Notes: generated by a model from the letters alone, not told the origin. DNA of 64,000 bases from Bhargavaea massiliensis (GCF_018390575.1 NZ_JAHBCJ010000010.1:26234-90233); one strand, 5' to 3'; positions 24,843-33,430 are shown, numbered from the stretch's first letter. Translations and numbers: made by a program.

Positions 24843-24878
24843 AAAAACGCGCCGGTCATTTTTGACCGAGCGCGTTTT
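24843..24878. terminator. Bidirectional terminator
   Basis: Nested stem AAAACGCGC...CGGTCA/TGACCG...GCGCGTTTT between convergent small genes, with T-runs on both strands. The stop of the 41-residue minus-strand ORF lies inside it. Confidence 0.8.
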
Positions 24879-24981
24879 CTGTCTTGCTTCCCCCTGCCGG
24901 GATGAGGCGCTCCCGTTCTGCGAGCAAAGCATCCAGCCTTTCCATCAGTTGGAGAATATCCTGGATTGAAATCGGTTTCAT
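24856..24981 (-). CDS. Putative 41-residue hydrophilic protein
   Basis: A small ORF with a strong ribosome binding site (AAAGGAG, seven bases before ATG on the minus strand). The N-terminal two thirds, including ISIQDILQLMERLDALLAER, should form one amphipathic helix. Length and helix pattern recall Spo0E-like phosphatases, but the diagnostic SQELD motif is absent, so I do not assign that. The stop lies in the terminator hairpin. Confidence 0.5.
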   Translation of the reverse strand: MKPISIQDILQLMERLDALLAERERLIPAGGSKTENALGQK

Positions 24982-25062
24982 TAATATGCTCCTTTGCCCT
25001 CTTTTACCAGACTATACGGACAAAGCACCGGGTAATTGTCCGTGGTCTGATAAAATAGGCCG

Positions 25063-26214
25063 TTAGTAGGAGAAGCGTTTCTTTGTTGAAAAGACGATCA
25101 GTGCGGCCGGGACCGTGCAAATGACCATGCCGAGGAACGACAGGCCCGGTTTGACTTCGTAGAGAGCGCCGCCGAGCAAGGTGAGAAAGGCGGTGCTCAG
25201 GCTCATGGCAAATGCGGCGTACAATGCCTGGGCGGGAGCAATCAGGCGGGTCGGCAATTTTTCGGAGATATAGCGGATAAATGCGACATGCGCGATGCCG
25301 AACGAAGCTGCATGCAGCACCTGTGTGAGGGTGAACATCCATACGGTCGGCATCAGGAAGATCAGCACCCAGCGGAGCGTCGAGCCTGCTGCGGCCAGCA
25401 GGAACATCCGGGAAGCCGGTGTGTTTCCGAACAGCCGGTCCGCGATGCCGAAAAACAGAATTTCAAACAGAATCGCGACATTCAGCACGAGGCCGATTGT
25501 GAAACTTGCAACGCCAAGGTCTTCCAGGTATACGAAGCCGTAGTTGTAATAGGATGCGTGCGCGCCCTGCAGCAGCACCGAGACGGTGAGGACGATCAGG
25601 AAACCGCGGTTGCGGACGAGTTCGCGGAACGCACCGGATCGCTTTTGCGGCGGCTTCCCGGGCTCTCCGTGGCCGAGCGATACAGGGACAGCCGTATATT
25701 GAGTGCCCAGCATGAGAAGGAGCCCCGCGAACATCGTCCAGAGAATCGCCTCATTACCGAACAGGGCAGTGACCGCCCCGATGATCAGAACGGCAACCAT
25801 ATAGCCGGCGGAGCCGTAAGCACGGCTTCGGCTGTAATTGATCCGGTCTTTCTGGATCAGGATCGAGGCGCTTGTCTCCATCGCCGGGAGCAGATTCGGA
25901 TAGACCACATTAAGCGCGGCGGTGACGACAAGGATTGCCGTATAGGAGCCTGCCGGTATGTAGAGCAGGGCAATGATGAATGACAGGACGACGCCAGCCT
26001 TCATCACGCCGGCGATCGGGAAGCGCCTTGCCGCCGCAGGGAACAGGAATAGCGTCGAGAACGCCCTGATGAACATTCCTGTTCCCATGACAGCGCCCGC
26101 CTGGAAAACGGTGAGGCCTTTGGCGGAGACGAGCCAGCCCGTCCAATAGGGGAGGAAGACCCCCCAAGTAAAGAAGAACGCGAAGAAATTCAAGGAGAGC
26201 CAGCGAGATTTCAT
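25063..26214 (-). CDS. MFS transporter (HcaT/LacY-like subfamily)
   Basis: A 383-residue major facilitator protein with about twelve helices. It starts MKSRWLSLNFFAFFFTWGVF, typical of the MFS_1-like group that includes HcaT and YfkF-type transporters. The signature RSRAYGSAGYMVAVLIIG in the middle of the N-terminal half is characteristic of this subfamily. Substrate unknown. ATG 26212-26214 is used because GCGGAGGAA stands upstream; 88 further in-frame codons lack a start signal. It is divergent from the VanY-type gene. Confidence 0.82.
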   Translation of the reverse strand: MKSRWLSLNFFAFFFTWGVFLPYWTGWLVSAKGLTVFQAGAVMGTGMFIRAFSTLFLFPAAARRFPIAGVMKAGVVLSFIIALLYIPAGSYTAILVVTAALNVVYPNLLPAMETSASILIQKDRINYSRSRAYGSAGYMVAVLIIGAVTALFGNEAILWTMFAGLLLMLGTQYTAVPVSLGHGEPGKPPQKRSGAFRELVRNRGFLIVLTVSVLLQGAHASYYNYGFVYLEDLGVASFTIGLVLNVAILFEILFFGIADRLFGNTPASRMFLLAAAGSTLRWVLIFLMPTVWMFTLTQVLHAASFGIAHVAFIRYISEKLPTRLIAPAQALYAAFAMSLSTAFLTLLGGALYEVKPGLSFLGMVICTVPAALIVFSTKKRFSY

Positions 26215-26341
26215 ATTGGATTCCTCCGCACTTAATAGATTGGTCACAAAAGCATCATAGCATAACAGAGACCGGCGCGGAACAGCGCCGGATATGATAC
26301 GATAGACCAACGGAAATTCCATGAAAGAAGGGTCACCAAGA

Positions 26342-27247
26342 ATGCGCAGAATGGACGGACGGAAACAGAAAAGCGAGCGGAAAGGTGTCTGGATTGCTGT
26401 CATCGCGACAGTCGTATTACTGATTGGCGGAGCAGCAGTGTATGCCGGCATGAACGGCTGGGATGCTGACAAAATCAAGGGTGCGCTCGGAGGAGAAACG
26501 CCGGATCAGGAGCAGGAAACGGATCCCGCCGAGACCAAAGAAGCGGACAGCGGTGCGAGTACGGCCGAAGAGGACGATGCGGAAGAAGGCCGGTTGCCTG
26601 CAAGCGGCGACGCGACGGAGCATCCGGAGGCAGATCCGCTTGAAGGCATCGGTACATACCTCGAGGGCCGTGAACTCCCGGCAGAACCGACCTATATTGA
26701 TGGCATCCTTCTGGCGAACAAAAAGTACCCTCTTCCTTCGAGCTTTGCACCAGGTGAAAGCCCCGAAGCGCGTGAGGCATTCGAGGAAATGGCTGCGGAG
26801 GCGCTGCTGGAAGGGTTTGACCTGGACGCTTTCAGCACGTTCAGGACGTTCGAGCGGCAACAGGAGCTGTACGACCGGTACGTCGAGCGTGACGGCGTAG
26901 AGGCAGCGGACCGCTACAGCGCGCGTCCCGGGTATTCGGAACACCAGACCGGCCTCGCTTTTGACATTGGGGAGGCGACACAGCCTCAGCATTACGCCCG
27001 CGAATCGTTTGGCGATACGCCGGCGGGACAGTGGCTTTTCGCCAATGCCCACCGATACGGCTTTGTCCTCCGTTATCCGGAAGGAAAGGAAGACATCACC
27101 GGCTACATGTATGAGTCGTGGCACTACCGTTACGTGGGCAAGGAAGTGGCAGGCCGGATCCACTCGCTCGGCATCACCCTGGAAGAATACCTGCTTGTGA
27201 AGGACGGCCACGCCAAGCCGTCTGAGCCGTCTGAGCCGGAGAAATAA
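26342..27247 (+). CDS. D,D-carboxypeptidase of the VanY/DacY family
   Basis: A 301-residue membrane-anchored M15B peptidase. A single N-terminal helix (about 16-37) is followed by a long acidic linker (about 48-105) and then the catalytic domain. The zinc motif SEHQTGLAFD (199-208: His201, Asp208) and the second motif WHYRYVG (260-266, with His261) are intact. Such enzymes trim the terminal D-Ala from peptidoglycan stem peptides. ATG 26342 follows AGAAGGGT; an ATG seven codons upstream has no signal. A strong terminator follows. Confidence 0.9.
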   Translation: MRRMDGRKQKSERKGVWIAVIATVVLLIGGAAVYAGMNGWDADKIKGALGGETPDQEQETDPAETKEADSGASTAEEDDAEEGRLPASGDATEHPEADPLEGIGTYLEGRELPAEPTYIDGILLANKKYPLPSSFAPGESPEAREAFEEMAAEALLEGFDLDAFSTFRTFERQQELYDRYVERDGVEAADRYSARPGYSEHQTGLAFDIGEATQPQHYARESFGDTPAGQWLFANAHRYGFVLRYPEGKEDITGYMYESWHYRYVGKEVAGRIHSLGITLEEYLLVKDGHAKPSEPSEPEK

Positions 27248-27296
27248 GGCGAGAGGCTTTGAAGTGAGGTAGCCTGAAAGAAAGTATGGCAGAAGA

Positions 27297-27336
27297 AGCC
27301 CTCCCGCACGGAACTCACCGTGCGGGAGGGCTTTTT
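27297..27336 (+). terminator. Terminator of the VanY-type gene
   Basis: The 15-bp perfect stem AGCCCTCCCGCACGG/CCGTGCGGGAGGGCT ends in TTTT. Confidence 0.9.
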
Positions 27337-27343
27337 GCTGCCA

Positions 27344-28795
27344 TTATAAGATCGGCGACAGGAGGCGGGAAACGGATTCCTTGAACCGGATATTGGTGGT
27401 CCGGTTCTCGTAGGCTTCAAAAGTCAATTCTGTTGAAAGCCGCATATCCTGTTCAAACAGTTCTGCGAGTTCATGGGATTTTTCCCGGTCATAGAGAAAT
27501 GCGTTGATCTCGAAATTCAGCTTAAAGCTGCGGACGTCGATGTTGGCGGTTCCAACAGTCGCTACCTCATCATCGACCACGATCATTTTTGCATGGATAA
27601 AGCCATTTTCATAAATATAGACTTTGGCGCCCGCGCGGAGCAGGATGCCGACATGCGAATAGGTCGCCCAGTAGACAAACATGTGGTCTGGCTTGTTCGG
27701 GATCATGATGCGGACATCGATGCCCGACAAGCAGGCGATCCGCAGGGCATCTAGGAAACTGGCATCCGGGATAAAGTACGGCGTCTGGATGTAAATGTAC
27801 TTTTTCGCCAGATGGATCATCTTCAGGTAGCCGTCCTTGATCTGCTCCCATTGTTCATCCGGGCCGCTTGATACAATCTGCAGGCCGACGGAACCTTTCC
27901 TGGGGATGGCCGGGAAATAGCGCTCATGGTACTCGATGTCATGGGAGGCGGAAGCCTGGTTCCAGTCCAGGATGAACCGCGTCTGGAGCGGATGGACGGC
28001 GCTGCCCTCGATCCTGAGGTGTGTATCGCGCCAGTAACCGAACCTGCGGTTCAGTCCGAGATACTCATCCCCGACATTGAAGCCGCCCACATAGCCGACG
28101 CGGCCGTCGATGATCGCGATCTTACGGTGGTTCCGGTAGTTCATACGGGGGTTGATGAGCGGCAGGATCGCAGGGAAAAAGGCCTCCACTTCGCCGCCCA
28201 CCGCCATCAGATCACGAAAATGCCGTTTTCTGAGCCCTCGTGAGCCGATATCATCGAAGAGAACCCGTACTTTGACTCCGCTTTTTGCTTTCCGGATGAG
28301 AGTATCCAGGATGCGCTGTCCCAGATTATCGAGCCTGAAAATATAGTATTGGATATGGATATGATCTTTGGCGTGTTCGAGGTCATCCAAAAGCGCCTCG
28401 AATTTTCTCCCGCCGTCATTGAAAATCTCCACATCGTTGTCCTGTGTCAGGAGGGCGTGGTTGTTCCTGAGATGCAGGTACACCATGTCCCGGTAATGGG
28501 CGGTGTCGTCCAGCCTGAAGTCGAACGTGCCGTCCTCGATCGCCTCGATCTGGTAATTGACAAGTTGCTCAATCCCGATTTTGTTCCTGTCTTCCCAGCG
28601 GAACAGCTGCTTTTTCCGCAGCTGCCTGCCGAACATCAGATAAATGAAGAATCCGAAAATAGGGATGAAGAACAGGACCAGAAGCCAGGCCCAGGTGGAA
28701 GTCGGATCGCGCCGCTCGAGGAAAATCAGGGCAATCGCGAGAAAGATGTTCAGGATGAAGACCGCGGCCGTCGCGTACGTGATGAACTGTGCCAT
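27344..28795 (-). CDS. cls: Cardiolipin synthase
   Basis: A 483-residue membrane enzyme that joins two phosphatidylglycerols to cardiolipin and glycerol. Two N-terminal helices include PTSTWAWLLVLFFIPIFGF, a typical Cls segment. Two phospholipase-D motifs follow: NHRKIAIIDGRVGYVGG (HxK-x4-D) and HAKMIVVDDEVATVGT. The C-terminus SRLLSPIL is also family-typical. GGAGG precedes the ATG on the minus strand. It is convergent with the VanY-type gene and divergent from tcyP. Confidence 0.94.
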   Translation of the reverse strand: MAQFITYATAAVFILNIFLAIALIFLERRDPTSTWAWLLVLFFIPIFGFFIYLMFGRQLRKKQLFRWEDRNKIGIEQLVNYQIEAIEDGTFDFRLDDTAHYRDMVYLHLRNNHALLTQDNDVEIFNDGGRKFEALLDDLEHAKDHIHIQYYIFRLDNLGQRILDTLIRKAKSGVKVRVLFDDIGSRGLRKRHFRDLMAVGGEVEAFFPAILPLINPRMNYRNHRKIAIIDGRVGYVGGFNVGDEYLGLNRRFGYWRDTHLRIEGSAVHPLQTRFILDWNQASASHDIEYHERYFPAIPRKGSVGLQIVSSGPDEQWEQIKDGYLKMIHLAKKYIYIQTPYFIPDASFLDALRIACLSGIDVRIMIPNKPDHMFVYWATYSHVGILLRAGAKVYIYENGFIHAKMIVVDDEVATVGTANIDVRSFKLNFEINAFLYDREKSHELAELFEQDMRLSTELTFEAYENRTTNIRFKESVSRLLSPIL

Positions 28796-28889
28796 GAAAA
28801 CCTCCAGTTGCGTATGATCTGTCTAAGGACAGTATACCGTTAGGTCGCCGAAAACACGAATGGAGATAGAGGATGCTGATAAAACCTAC

Positions 28890-28918
28890 TTGACTTATAG
28901 GATTAAACATTTTATTCT
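28890..28918 (+). promoter_or_regulatory. SigA promoter of tcyP
   Basis: TTGACT (28890-28895), 17-base spacer, TATTCT (28913-28918), about 70 bases before the start codon. Confidence 0.65.
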
Positions 28919-28986
28919 AATGCTTGTGCTTTTGAAAAACGATTCCTCCGCGGGGGAACATCATGATAATCATTGGGGGAGTAATT

Positions 28987-30378
28987 ATGAATACTTGGCT
29001 GGTCGTTATCAACATTGCCGCCATGCTCGTTCTCGTCGGTGTCCTGTTTTATATGCAGCGCCGGCATGTCTCGTTCTCGAACCGCGTCTTTGCGGGCCTC
29101 GGGCTCGGCATTCTTTTCGGCCTTGCACTGCACCTCATCTACGGAACCGAGTCGGAAGTTCTGGCCGATTCCGTTGACTGGTTCAACATACTCGGCACGG
29201 GCTATGTCCGTTTTCTTCAGATGATTGTCATGCCGCTCGTCTTCATTTCGATTTTGGCCGCGTTCACCAAAGTGACTACAGGCAAAAACTTCGGGAAGAC
29301 GGCAGGCCTGGTGCTCGGCATGCTGGTCGGCACGACCGCACTCGCAGCCGCTATCGGCATCGGCTCGGCACTTGCCTTTAACCTGGATGCATCCGACCTT
29401 GTGCAAGGCACGGCCGAAGTGGAGCGCGGGGCGGACCTGGAGCAGCGCTCGACGGAAGTGGCCGACAAGACCCTGCCACAGCAGATCACCGAGCTGATTC
29501 CGGCCAACCCGTTTCTTGACTTGACGGGCGCCCGTCCGACTTCCACGATCGGTGTTGTCATCTTTGCCGCGTTCCTGGGCGTTGCCTATCTCGGTATCGG
29601 ACGAAAAGAGCCGGAAAACGCCGCAATGGTGAAAAAAGGCATCGATGCGATTTATGCGCTTGTCATGCGTGTCGTCAAGCTCATCCTCCGCCTGACGCCG
29701 TACGGCATCCTTGCAATCATGGCCCGCACGGTCGCAACGTCCGATTTCGGGGCGATCGCCAACCTCGGCAAGTTCGTCATCGCATCTTATGTGGCGCTGA
29801 TCGCCATGTTCCTGGTTCATCTGGTCATCATTACGCTTAACGGTCTTAACCCGATCACGTACCTGAAGAAAACGTCTGAGACGCTTCTTTTCGCGTTCAC
29901 TTCCCGTTCCAGCGCGGGTACGCTGCCGCTCAACATCAAAACGCAGACGGACCGTCTCGGCCTTCCGGATGCGACCGCGAACTTCGCGGGATCATTCGGC
30001 CTGTCGATCGGGCAGAATGGCTGCGCGGGGATTTATCCGGCGATGCTTGCCGTCATGATCGCGCCGTCTGTCGGCATCAATCCGCTTGATCCCGGCTTTA
30101 TCGCGACGCTCATTGCGGTTGTCGCAATCAGCTCGTTCGGCGTAGCGGGCGTCGGCGGCGGTGCCACCTTTGCCGCGATCCTCGTTTTGTCGGCGATGAA
30201 TCTGCCGGTCGCGCTTGCCGGTGTGCTCATCTCTGTCGAGCCGCTTATCGACATGGGCCGGACCGCCCTTAACGTCAGCGGCTCGATGACCGCGGGCGTC
30301 ACGGCGGCCACCGTGAACAAAGAAGTCGACCGGGATGTCTACAACGGCGACCTCCGCACCCAGCCAATTGACGCTTAA
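28987..30378 (+). CDS. tcyP: L-cystine:proton/sodium symporter TcyP
   Basis: A 463-residue transporter of the dicarboxylate/amino acid:cation symporter family. It contains MQIVMPLVFISILAAF-type helices (here MIVMPLVFISILAAFTKV), the serine-rich reentrant loop AFTSRSSAGTLPLNI, and GFIATLIAVVAISSFGVAGV near the C-terminus. Sequence order and the insertion SDLVQGTAEVERG fit the cystine-specific TcyP/YhcL branch. It imports cystine as a sulfur source, so CymR control is plausible but no clear box was identified. ATG 28987 follows GGGGGAG. Confidence 0.92.
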   Translation: MNTWLVVINIAAMLVLVGVLFYMQRRHVSFSNRVFAGLGLGILFGLALHLIYGTESEVLADSVDWFNILGTGYVRFLQMIVMPLVFISILAAFTKVTTGKNFGKTAGLVLGMLVGTTALAAAIGIGSALAFNLDASDLVQGTAEVERGADLEQRSTEVADKTLPQQITELIPANPFLDLTGARPTSTIGVVIFAAFLGVAYLGIGRKEPENAAMVKKGIDAIYALVMRVVKLILRLTPYGILAIMARTVATSDFGAIANLGKFVIASYVALIAMFLVHLVIITLNGLNPITYLKKTSETLLFAFTSRSSAGTLPLNIKTQTDRLGLPDATANFAGSFGLSIGQNGCAGIYPAMLAVMIAPSVGINPLDPGFIATLIAVVAISSFGVAGVGGGATFAAILVLSAMNLPVALAGVLISVEPLIDMGRTALNVSGSMTAGVTAATVNKEVDRDVYNGDLRTQPIDA

Positions 30379-30385
30379 ATCTAAG

Positions 30386-30421
30386 AAGATGCCGTCCCGT
30401 TAAAAGGACGGCATCTTTTTT
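30386..30421 (+). terminator. Terminator of tcyP
   Basis: The stem GATGCCGTCC/GGACGGCATC is followed by TTTTTT; the convergent regulator gene ends inside the T-run. Confidence 0.88.
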
Positions 30422-31664
30422 ATAGGCTGTTCAGCTTTGTATGTACCTGCTCCACCCGGTCTTTGTATGGAGTCCCGGGAAGGAAAGCGATACGCTCATG
30501 GACATCACGGATCAGGTCCAGCGCTTCGCCCGTTTTGCCGGTGGCCCAGAGGGATTCCGCTTTATAGGCTTCCCCCTCCATGAAGATTGACAGGTCGATC
30601 GGATGGTGGATATACTCCCGCGGGACGAGTGCCCGTTCAAACGCCTCGAGCGCTTCCTGGTGGCGGCCCAGTCCGGATAGGGCCTTCCCGACTTCAAGTG
30701 ACAGGTACGGCGAGTGGAGCGGGTCCGACAGGGCGGCAACCTTATCTTCCGGCCAACCCTTGATCTGGCGGTGTGCTGAGGCATGGTCATTCCGGAATGA
30801 GTTCAGTTCATGGACATCGAGAAACGCCAAGAAACCGCCGGCTTCCTTGTCATCTGCAAACTCTGCGTATTGGCGAAGCTTTTTTCGGAAACGCTCATAT
30901 TCATCTGCCATTCCTGCCATCAGCGCATGGATCGAAGCCAGGCGGTACCAGTCGCTCATATGGTAGTAAAGATCATTCTCCCGGGAAAACGCAAGGGCGC
31001 TTTCCATGACAGCCATTGCTTCTTCCGTTTGGCCGACTGCATAAAGAAGGACGGCCTGCAGGTAATCAAAGTCAAGACGGGTCATCGGTTCGATGAACAG
31101 TCTCTTTTCTTCGATCGCTTTCCGCTCTTTGAGCATCACCTCGAGCGCACGGTCATAGTCACGCTCCGTAAAGTGCACCTGGGCGCGAAACATCCCGATT
31201 GCGGCGCGTCTTGGGATGATGTTCAGCGAATCATAGATGTCGGCTGCCCGGTCGATCGGTTCTTCCCATCCGGCCTCTTCCAGGTAATGGAGGGACCGAC
31301 CGTACATTTCGAGCAGCCGGCCGGATTCGTAGCCTTCTCCCATTTGGCCCATATGGGGTCTGATAAGATTTACGAGGCGCTGTCTGGCTTCCTTCGCCCA
31401 GTCATCGATCAGCCTGACTGAGTTGTATTCCTCTGCCTGATCCAACAGCTCCCTCAGCTCCTCGCGGCTGCTTTGTTCAAGCAGGGCGGAGGCGGATACG
31501 TTCAGCTGTTCAGCAATATGTGTCAGGCTCTCCATCGATGGTCTGGCCTTGTTGTTTTCAATCAGGGAAAGCATTCCCTTCGACATTTTGTCGCCGGCCA
31601 GTTCCTGCAGAGTCATCTTCCGGTTTTTTCGCAGCCGGCGAATTCGTTCACCCAATGTGTCCAA
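30420..31664 (-). CDS. XRE-type HTH regulator with TPR domain (RNPP/Rgg-like)
   Basis: A 414-residue regulator. Residues 1-65 form an XRE helix-turn-helix (ERIRRLRKNRKMTLQELAG, then KMSKGMLSLIENNKARPSME). The remaining ~340 residues are all-helical with repeating tetratricopeptide-like pairs, such as HQEALEAFERALVPREY near the end. This layout is that of RNPP/Rgg regulators (PlcR, NprR, Rgg), whose TPR region binds a signalling peptide. The TTG start at 31664 is chosen from GGAGGTG eight bases upstream. It is divergent from a small ORF and an exporter gene, with three palindromic operators between them. The bound ligand is unknown. Confidence 0.85.
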   Translation of the reverse strand: MDTLGERIRRLRKNRKMTLQELAGDKMSKGMLSLIENNKARPSMESLTHIAEQLNVSASALLEQSSREELRELLDQAEEYNSVRLIDDWAKEARQRLVNLIRPHMGQMGEGYESGRLLEMYGRSLHYLEEAGWEEPIDRAADIYDSLNIIPRRAAIGMFRAQVHFTERDYDRALEVMLKERKAIEEKRLFIEPMTRLDFDYLQAVLLYAVGQTEEAMAVMESALAFSRENDLYYHMSDWYRLASIHALMAGMADEYERFRKKLRQYAEFADDKEAGGFLAFLDVHELNSFRNDHASAHRQIKGWPEDKVAALSDPLHSPYLSLEVGKALSGLGRHQEALEAFERALVPREYIHHPIDLSIFMEGEAYKAESLWATGKTGEALDLIRDVHERIAFLPGTPYKDRVEQVHTKLNSL

Positions 31665-31693
31665 AAAGGGAACACCTCCAATCATCGTCCATA

Positions 31694-31710
31694 GTTTAAT
31701 TGTATTAAAC
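31694..31710. promoter_or_regulatory. Operator 1, GTTTAAT-N3-ATTAAAC
   Basis: A perfect 7-bp palindrome with a 3-base centre (TGT). It ends 6 bases before the -35 of the small-ORF promoter and begins 30 bases before the regulator's TTG on the other strand. Confidence 0.7.
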
Positions 31711-31716
31711 AATTCC

Positions 31717-31745
31717 TTGCTTGTGAAGAGGGAGCATGTTATGAT
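31717..31745 (+). promoter_or_regulatory. Promoter of the short ORF
   Basis: TTGCTT (31717-31722), 17-base spacer, TATGAT (31740-31745). It is bracketed by operators 1 and 2. Confidence 0.6.
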
Positions 31746-31747
31746 TT

Positions 31748-31764
31748 GTTTAATTAAATTAAAC
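31748..31764. promoter_or_regulatory. Operator 2, GTTTAAT-N3-ATTAAAC
   Basis: A perfect palindrome with centre TAA, three bases after the -10 element and immediately before the GGGAGG of the short ORF. A protein bound here would block initiation. Confidence 0.7.
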
Positions 31765-31779
31765 AGGGAGGAAAACAGC

Positions 31780-31956
31780 ATGGAACAAACCATGAGTCTG
31801 CGCCAGGCAACGTTACTTCTTTTGAGGGTAATTGCAAGCAAATTCATTTTAACATCGGGACAGAAGAGCAGACACGCAGAACCACGGAGAAAGCCGGTGT
31901 TTCAAAAGCCGGATCAGTCTGGTGCAGAGGTCATGAAACCGCGTCGCTGGCTATAA
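31780..31956 (+). CDS. 58-residue ORF resembling the exporter's N-terminus
   Basis: A short ORF with a good GGGAGG eight bases before its ATG. Its first ~28 residues parallel the start of the MFS gene 280 bases downstream: MEQTM/MDQAM, RQAT/RRAT, ASKFI/ASKLI, with a common SG/FG-AQ region after. Beyond that it becomes basic and polar and then stops. The simplest reading is a truncated, diverged duplicate of the exporter's promoter and 5' end. Alternatives are a leader peptide or the precursor of a peptide signal for the adjacent regulator. Expression is supported by a complete promoter. Confidence 0.5.
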   Translation: MEQTMSLRQATLLLLRVIASKFILTSGQKSRHAEPRRKPVFQKPDQSGAEVMKPRRWL

Positions 31957-31976
31957 CTTATTTTTTTGGCCATAAA

Positions 31977-31993
31977 GTTTAATTAGATTTAAC
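31977..31993. promoter_or_regulatory. Operator 3, GTTTAAT-N3-ATTTAAC
   Basis: The third copy, with one mismatch. It ends 6 bases before the exporter's -35, the same spacing as operator 1 has to its promoter. Confidence 0.65.
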
Positions 31994-31999
31994 TATTTC

Positions 32000-32028
32000 T
32001 TGTTTCTGCAAAAACACAGTGCTAAGAT
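32000..32028 (+). promoter_or_regulatory. Promoter of the exporter gene
   Basis: TTGTTT (32000-32005), 17-base spacer, TAAGAT (32023-32028). Confidence 0.6.
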
Positions 32029-32060
32029 TTAGACAATTCATTTAGTGAGGAGCGCAGAAA

Positions 32061-33380
32061 ATGGATCAGGCCATGAAACGCCGTCGCGCCACTTATCATA
32101 TCTGGACGTTCACGGCGAGCAAGCTGATTTCCGCATTTGGTGCCCAGGTCTATACGTTTGCCATCAGTTTCTACATTCTTCAGCTCACAGGGTCCGCGAC
32201 AAGCTTTGCGATGAACCTGATCTGCAGCATTTTGCCCCGGACAATTGCGGCACCGTTCGCCGGCTATGCTGCGGACCGATGGCCGAAAAAGACGATTGTC
32301 CTCACAGCCCAGGGAGCCATTGTGCTGTCGGTCGGCGGATTGCTTGCGGTCAGCCTGATTTACGGGCTCTCACTCCCGGCCATCTATATCACGACTGCCG
32401 TCATTTCGCTTGCCGCATCGTTTTCAGGGGTGTCATTTTCCGCGGCCATCACCGGCCTGGTGGATGAGGAACGTATCCAGAAGGCGATGTCGCTGAATCA
32501 GATGTCGATTTCCATCGCCGCGATCGGTGCGCCTGCCGTCGGCGGATTGCTTTACGGCACGGTTTCAATGAAGCTGTTCCTCATCCTGTTCATGGCGGCC
32601 GAAGCGGTCGCGCTTGCCCTGGAAGCGACGATGAACTTCCGGCTCTTTAACCGTAAAGCTGACGCGGGAGAAGCGACCGGGGAAGGGGCAGCAAAGGAGC
32701 CGCTCCTGCAGAGCATGAAAGCGGGACTCGCTTACCTGAAAACACAGCCGATCATCCTGTCGATCATTTGGATCTCGCTGTTCATCAACTTTCTGTTCGG
32801 GGCATTCCAGGTCGGCTATTCCTACATTCTCATTGAAAAGATGAAAATGGCCTCGGAGCACTTCGGCATGACGGAAGGGGCGTTTGCGGTCGGAATGCTT
32901 CTCATGTCGATTTACCTGAGTGTCAGGAAAGAAGTGAAGTATCCGCTGCTCGTCTCCAAGTGGGGCATCGTGACGATGGGGCTGATCATGGCGTCTGTCG
33001 CACTGCCGCTTCTGGTCAGCCTCCCGTACACAGGGCTCTTCATCTTCTACGCGTCCGTCATGTTCGCATTCGGGCTGGTCATGATCCTCGTCAACACACC
33101 GATCCAGGTCATGATGCAAAAAGGCGTGGATGACGATTACAAAGGCCGAGTGTTCGCGATCCTCGAGACGATGGCGATGGCACTCATGCCACTTGGCACG
33201 GTACTGTACGGCTTCCTGTACGACCTGCTTCCTGCCGAGTGGATCCTCCTCGTCTCGGCAACCGTGCTGATTGCGGTTGTCCTGACGTTGGCCCGCCCGT
33301 CCGTAGTCCGGAAAGCACACCCTGAACTGGCTAACAGACATCAGAAAGGGACGGAGAATCCGGCGCCTGCAGCAAAATAA
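32061..33380 (+). CDS. MFS exporter of the DHA3 (macrolide-efflux-like) type
   Basis: A 439-residue major facilitator with about twelve helices. The N-terminal half has the DHA3/MFS_3 pattern ISFYILQLTGSATSFAM, the loop FAGYAADRWPKKTIVL (motif A variant), and ITGLVDEERIQKAMSLNQMS with GAPAVGGLLYG. This resembles Mef-type macrolide exporters and many putative peptide or drug exporters. The substrate is unknown. It is expressed from a promoter next to an operator shared with the divergent XRE-TPR regulator, and has a strong terminator. GTGAGGAG precedes the ATG. Confidence 0.85.
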   Translation: MDQAMKRRRATYHIWTFTASKLISAFGAQVYTFAISFYILQLTGSATSFAMNLICSILPRTIAAPFAGYAADRWPKKTIVLTAQGAIVLSVGGLLAVSLIYGLSLPAIYITTAVISLAASFSGVSFSAAITGLVDEERIQKAMSLNQMSISIAAIGAPAVGGLLYGTVSMKLFLILFMAAEAVALALEATMNFRLFNRKADAGEATGEGAAKEPLLQSMKAGLAYLKTQPIILSIIWISLFINFLFGAFQVGYSYILIEKMKMASEHFGMTEGAFAVGMLLMSIYLSVRKEVKYPLLVSKWGIVTMGLIMASVALPLLVSLPYTGLFIFYASVMFAFGLVMILVNTPIQVMMQKGVDDDYKGRVFAILETMAMALMPLGTVLYGFLYDLLPAEWILLVSATVLIAVVLTLARPSVVRKAHPELANRHQKGTENPAPAAK

Positions 33381-33394
33381 ATACGAAGCGGCAG

Positions 33395-33430
33395 ACCGGA
33401 CGGGAGCTCATCACCCGTCCGGTTTTGTTT
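33395..33430 (+). terminator. Terminator of the exporter gene
   Basis: A 10-bp stem ACCGGACGGG/CCCGTCCGGT, then TTTTGTTT. Confidence 0.85.

Noticed and set aside
24856..24981. Spo0E-like aspartyl phosphatase
   Set aside because: Size and helix fit, but the SQELD signature is missing.
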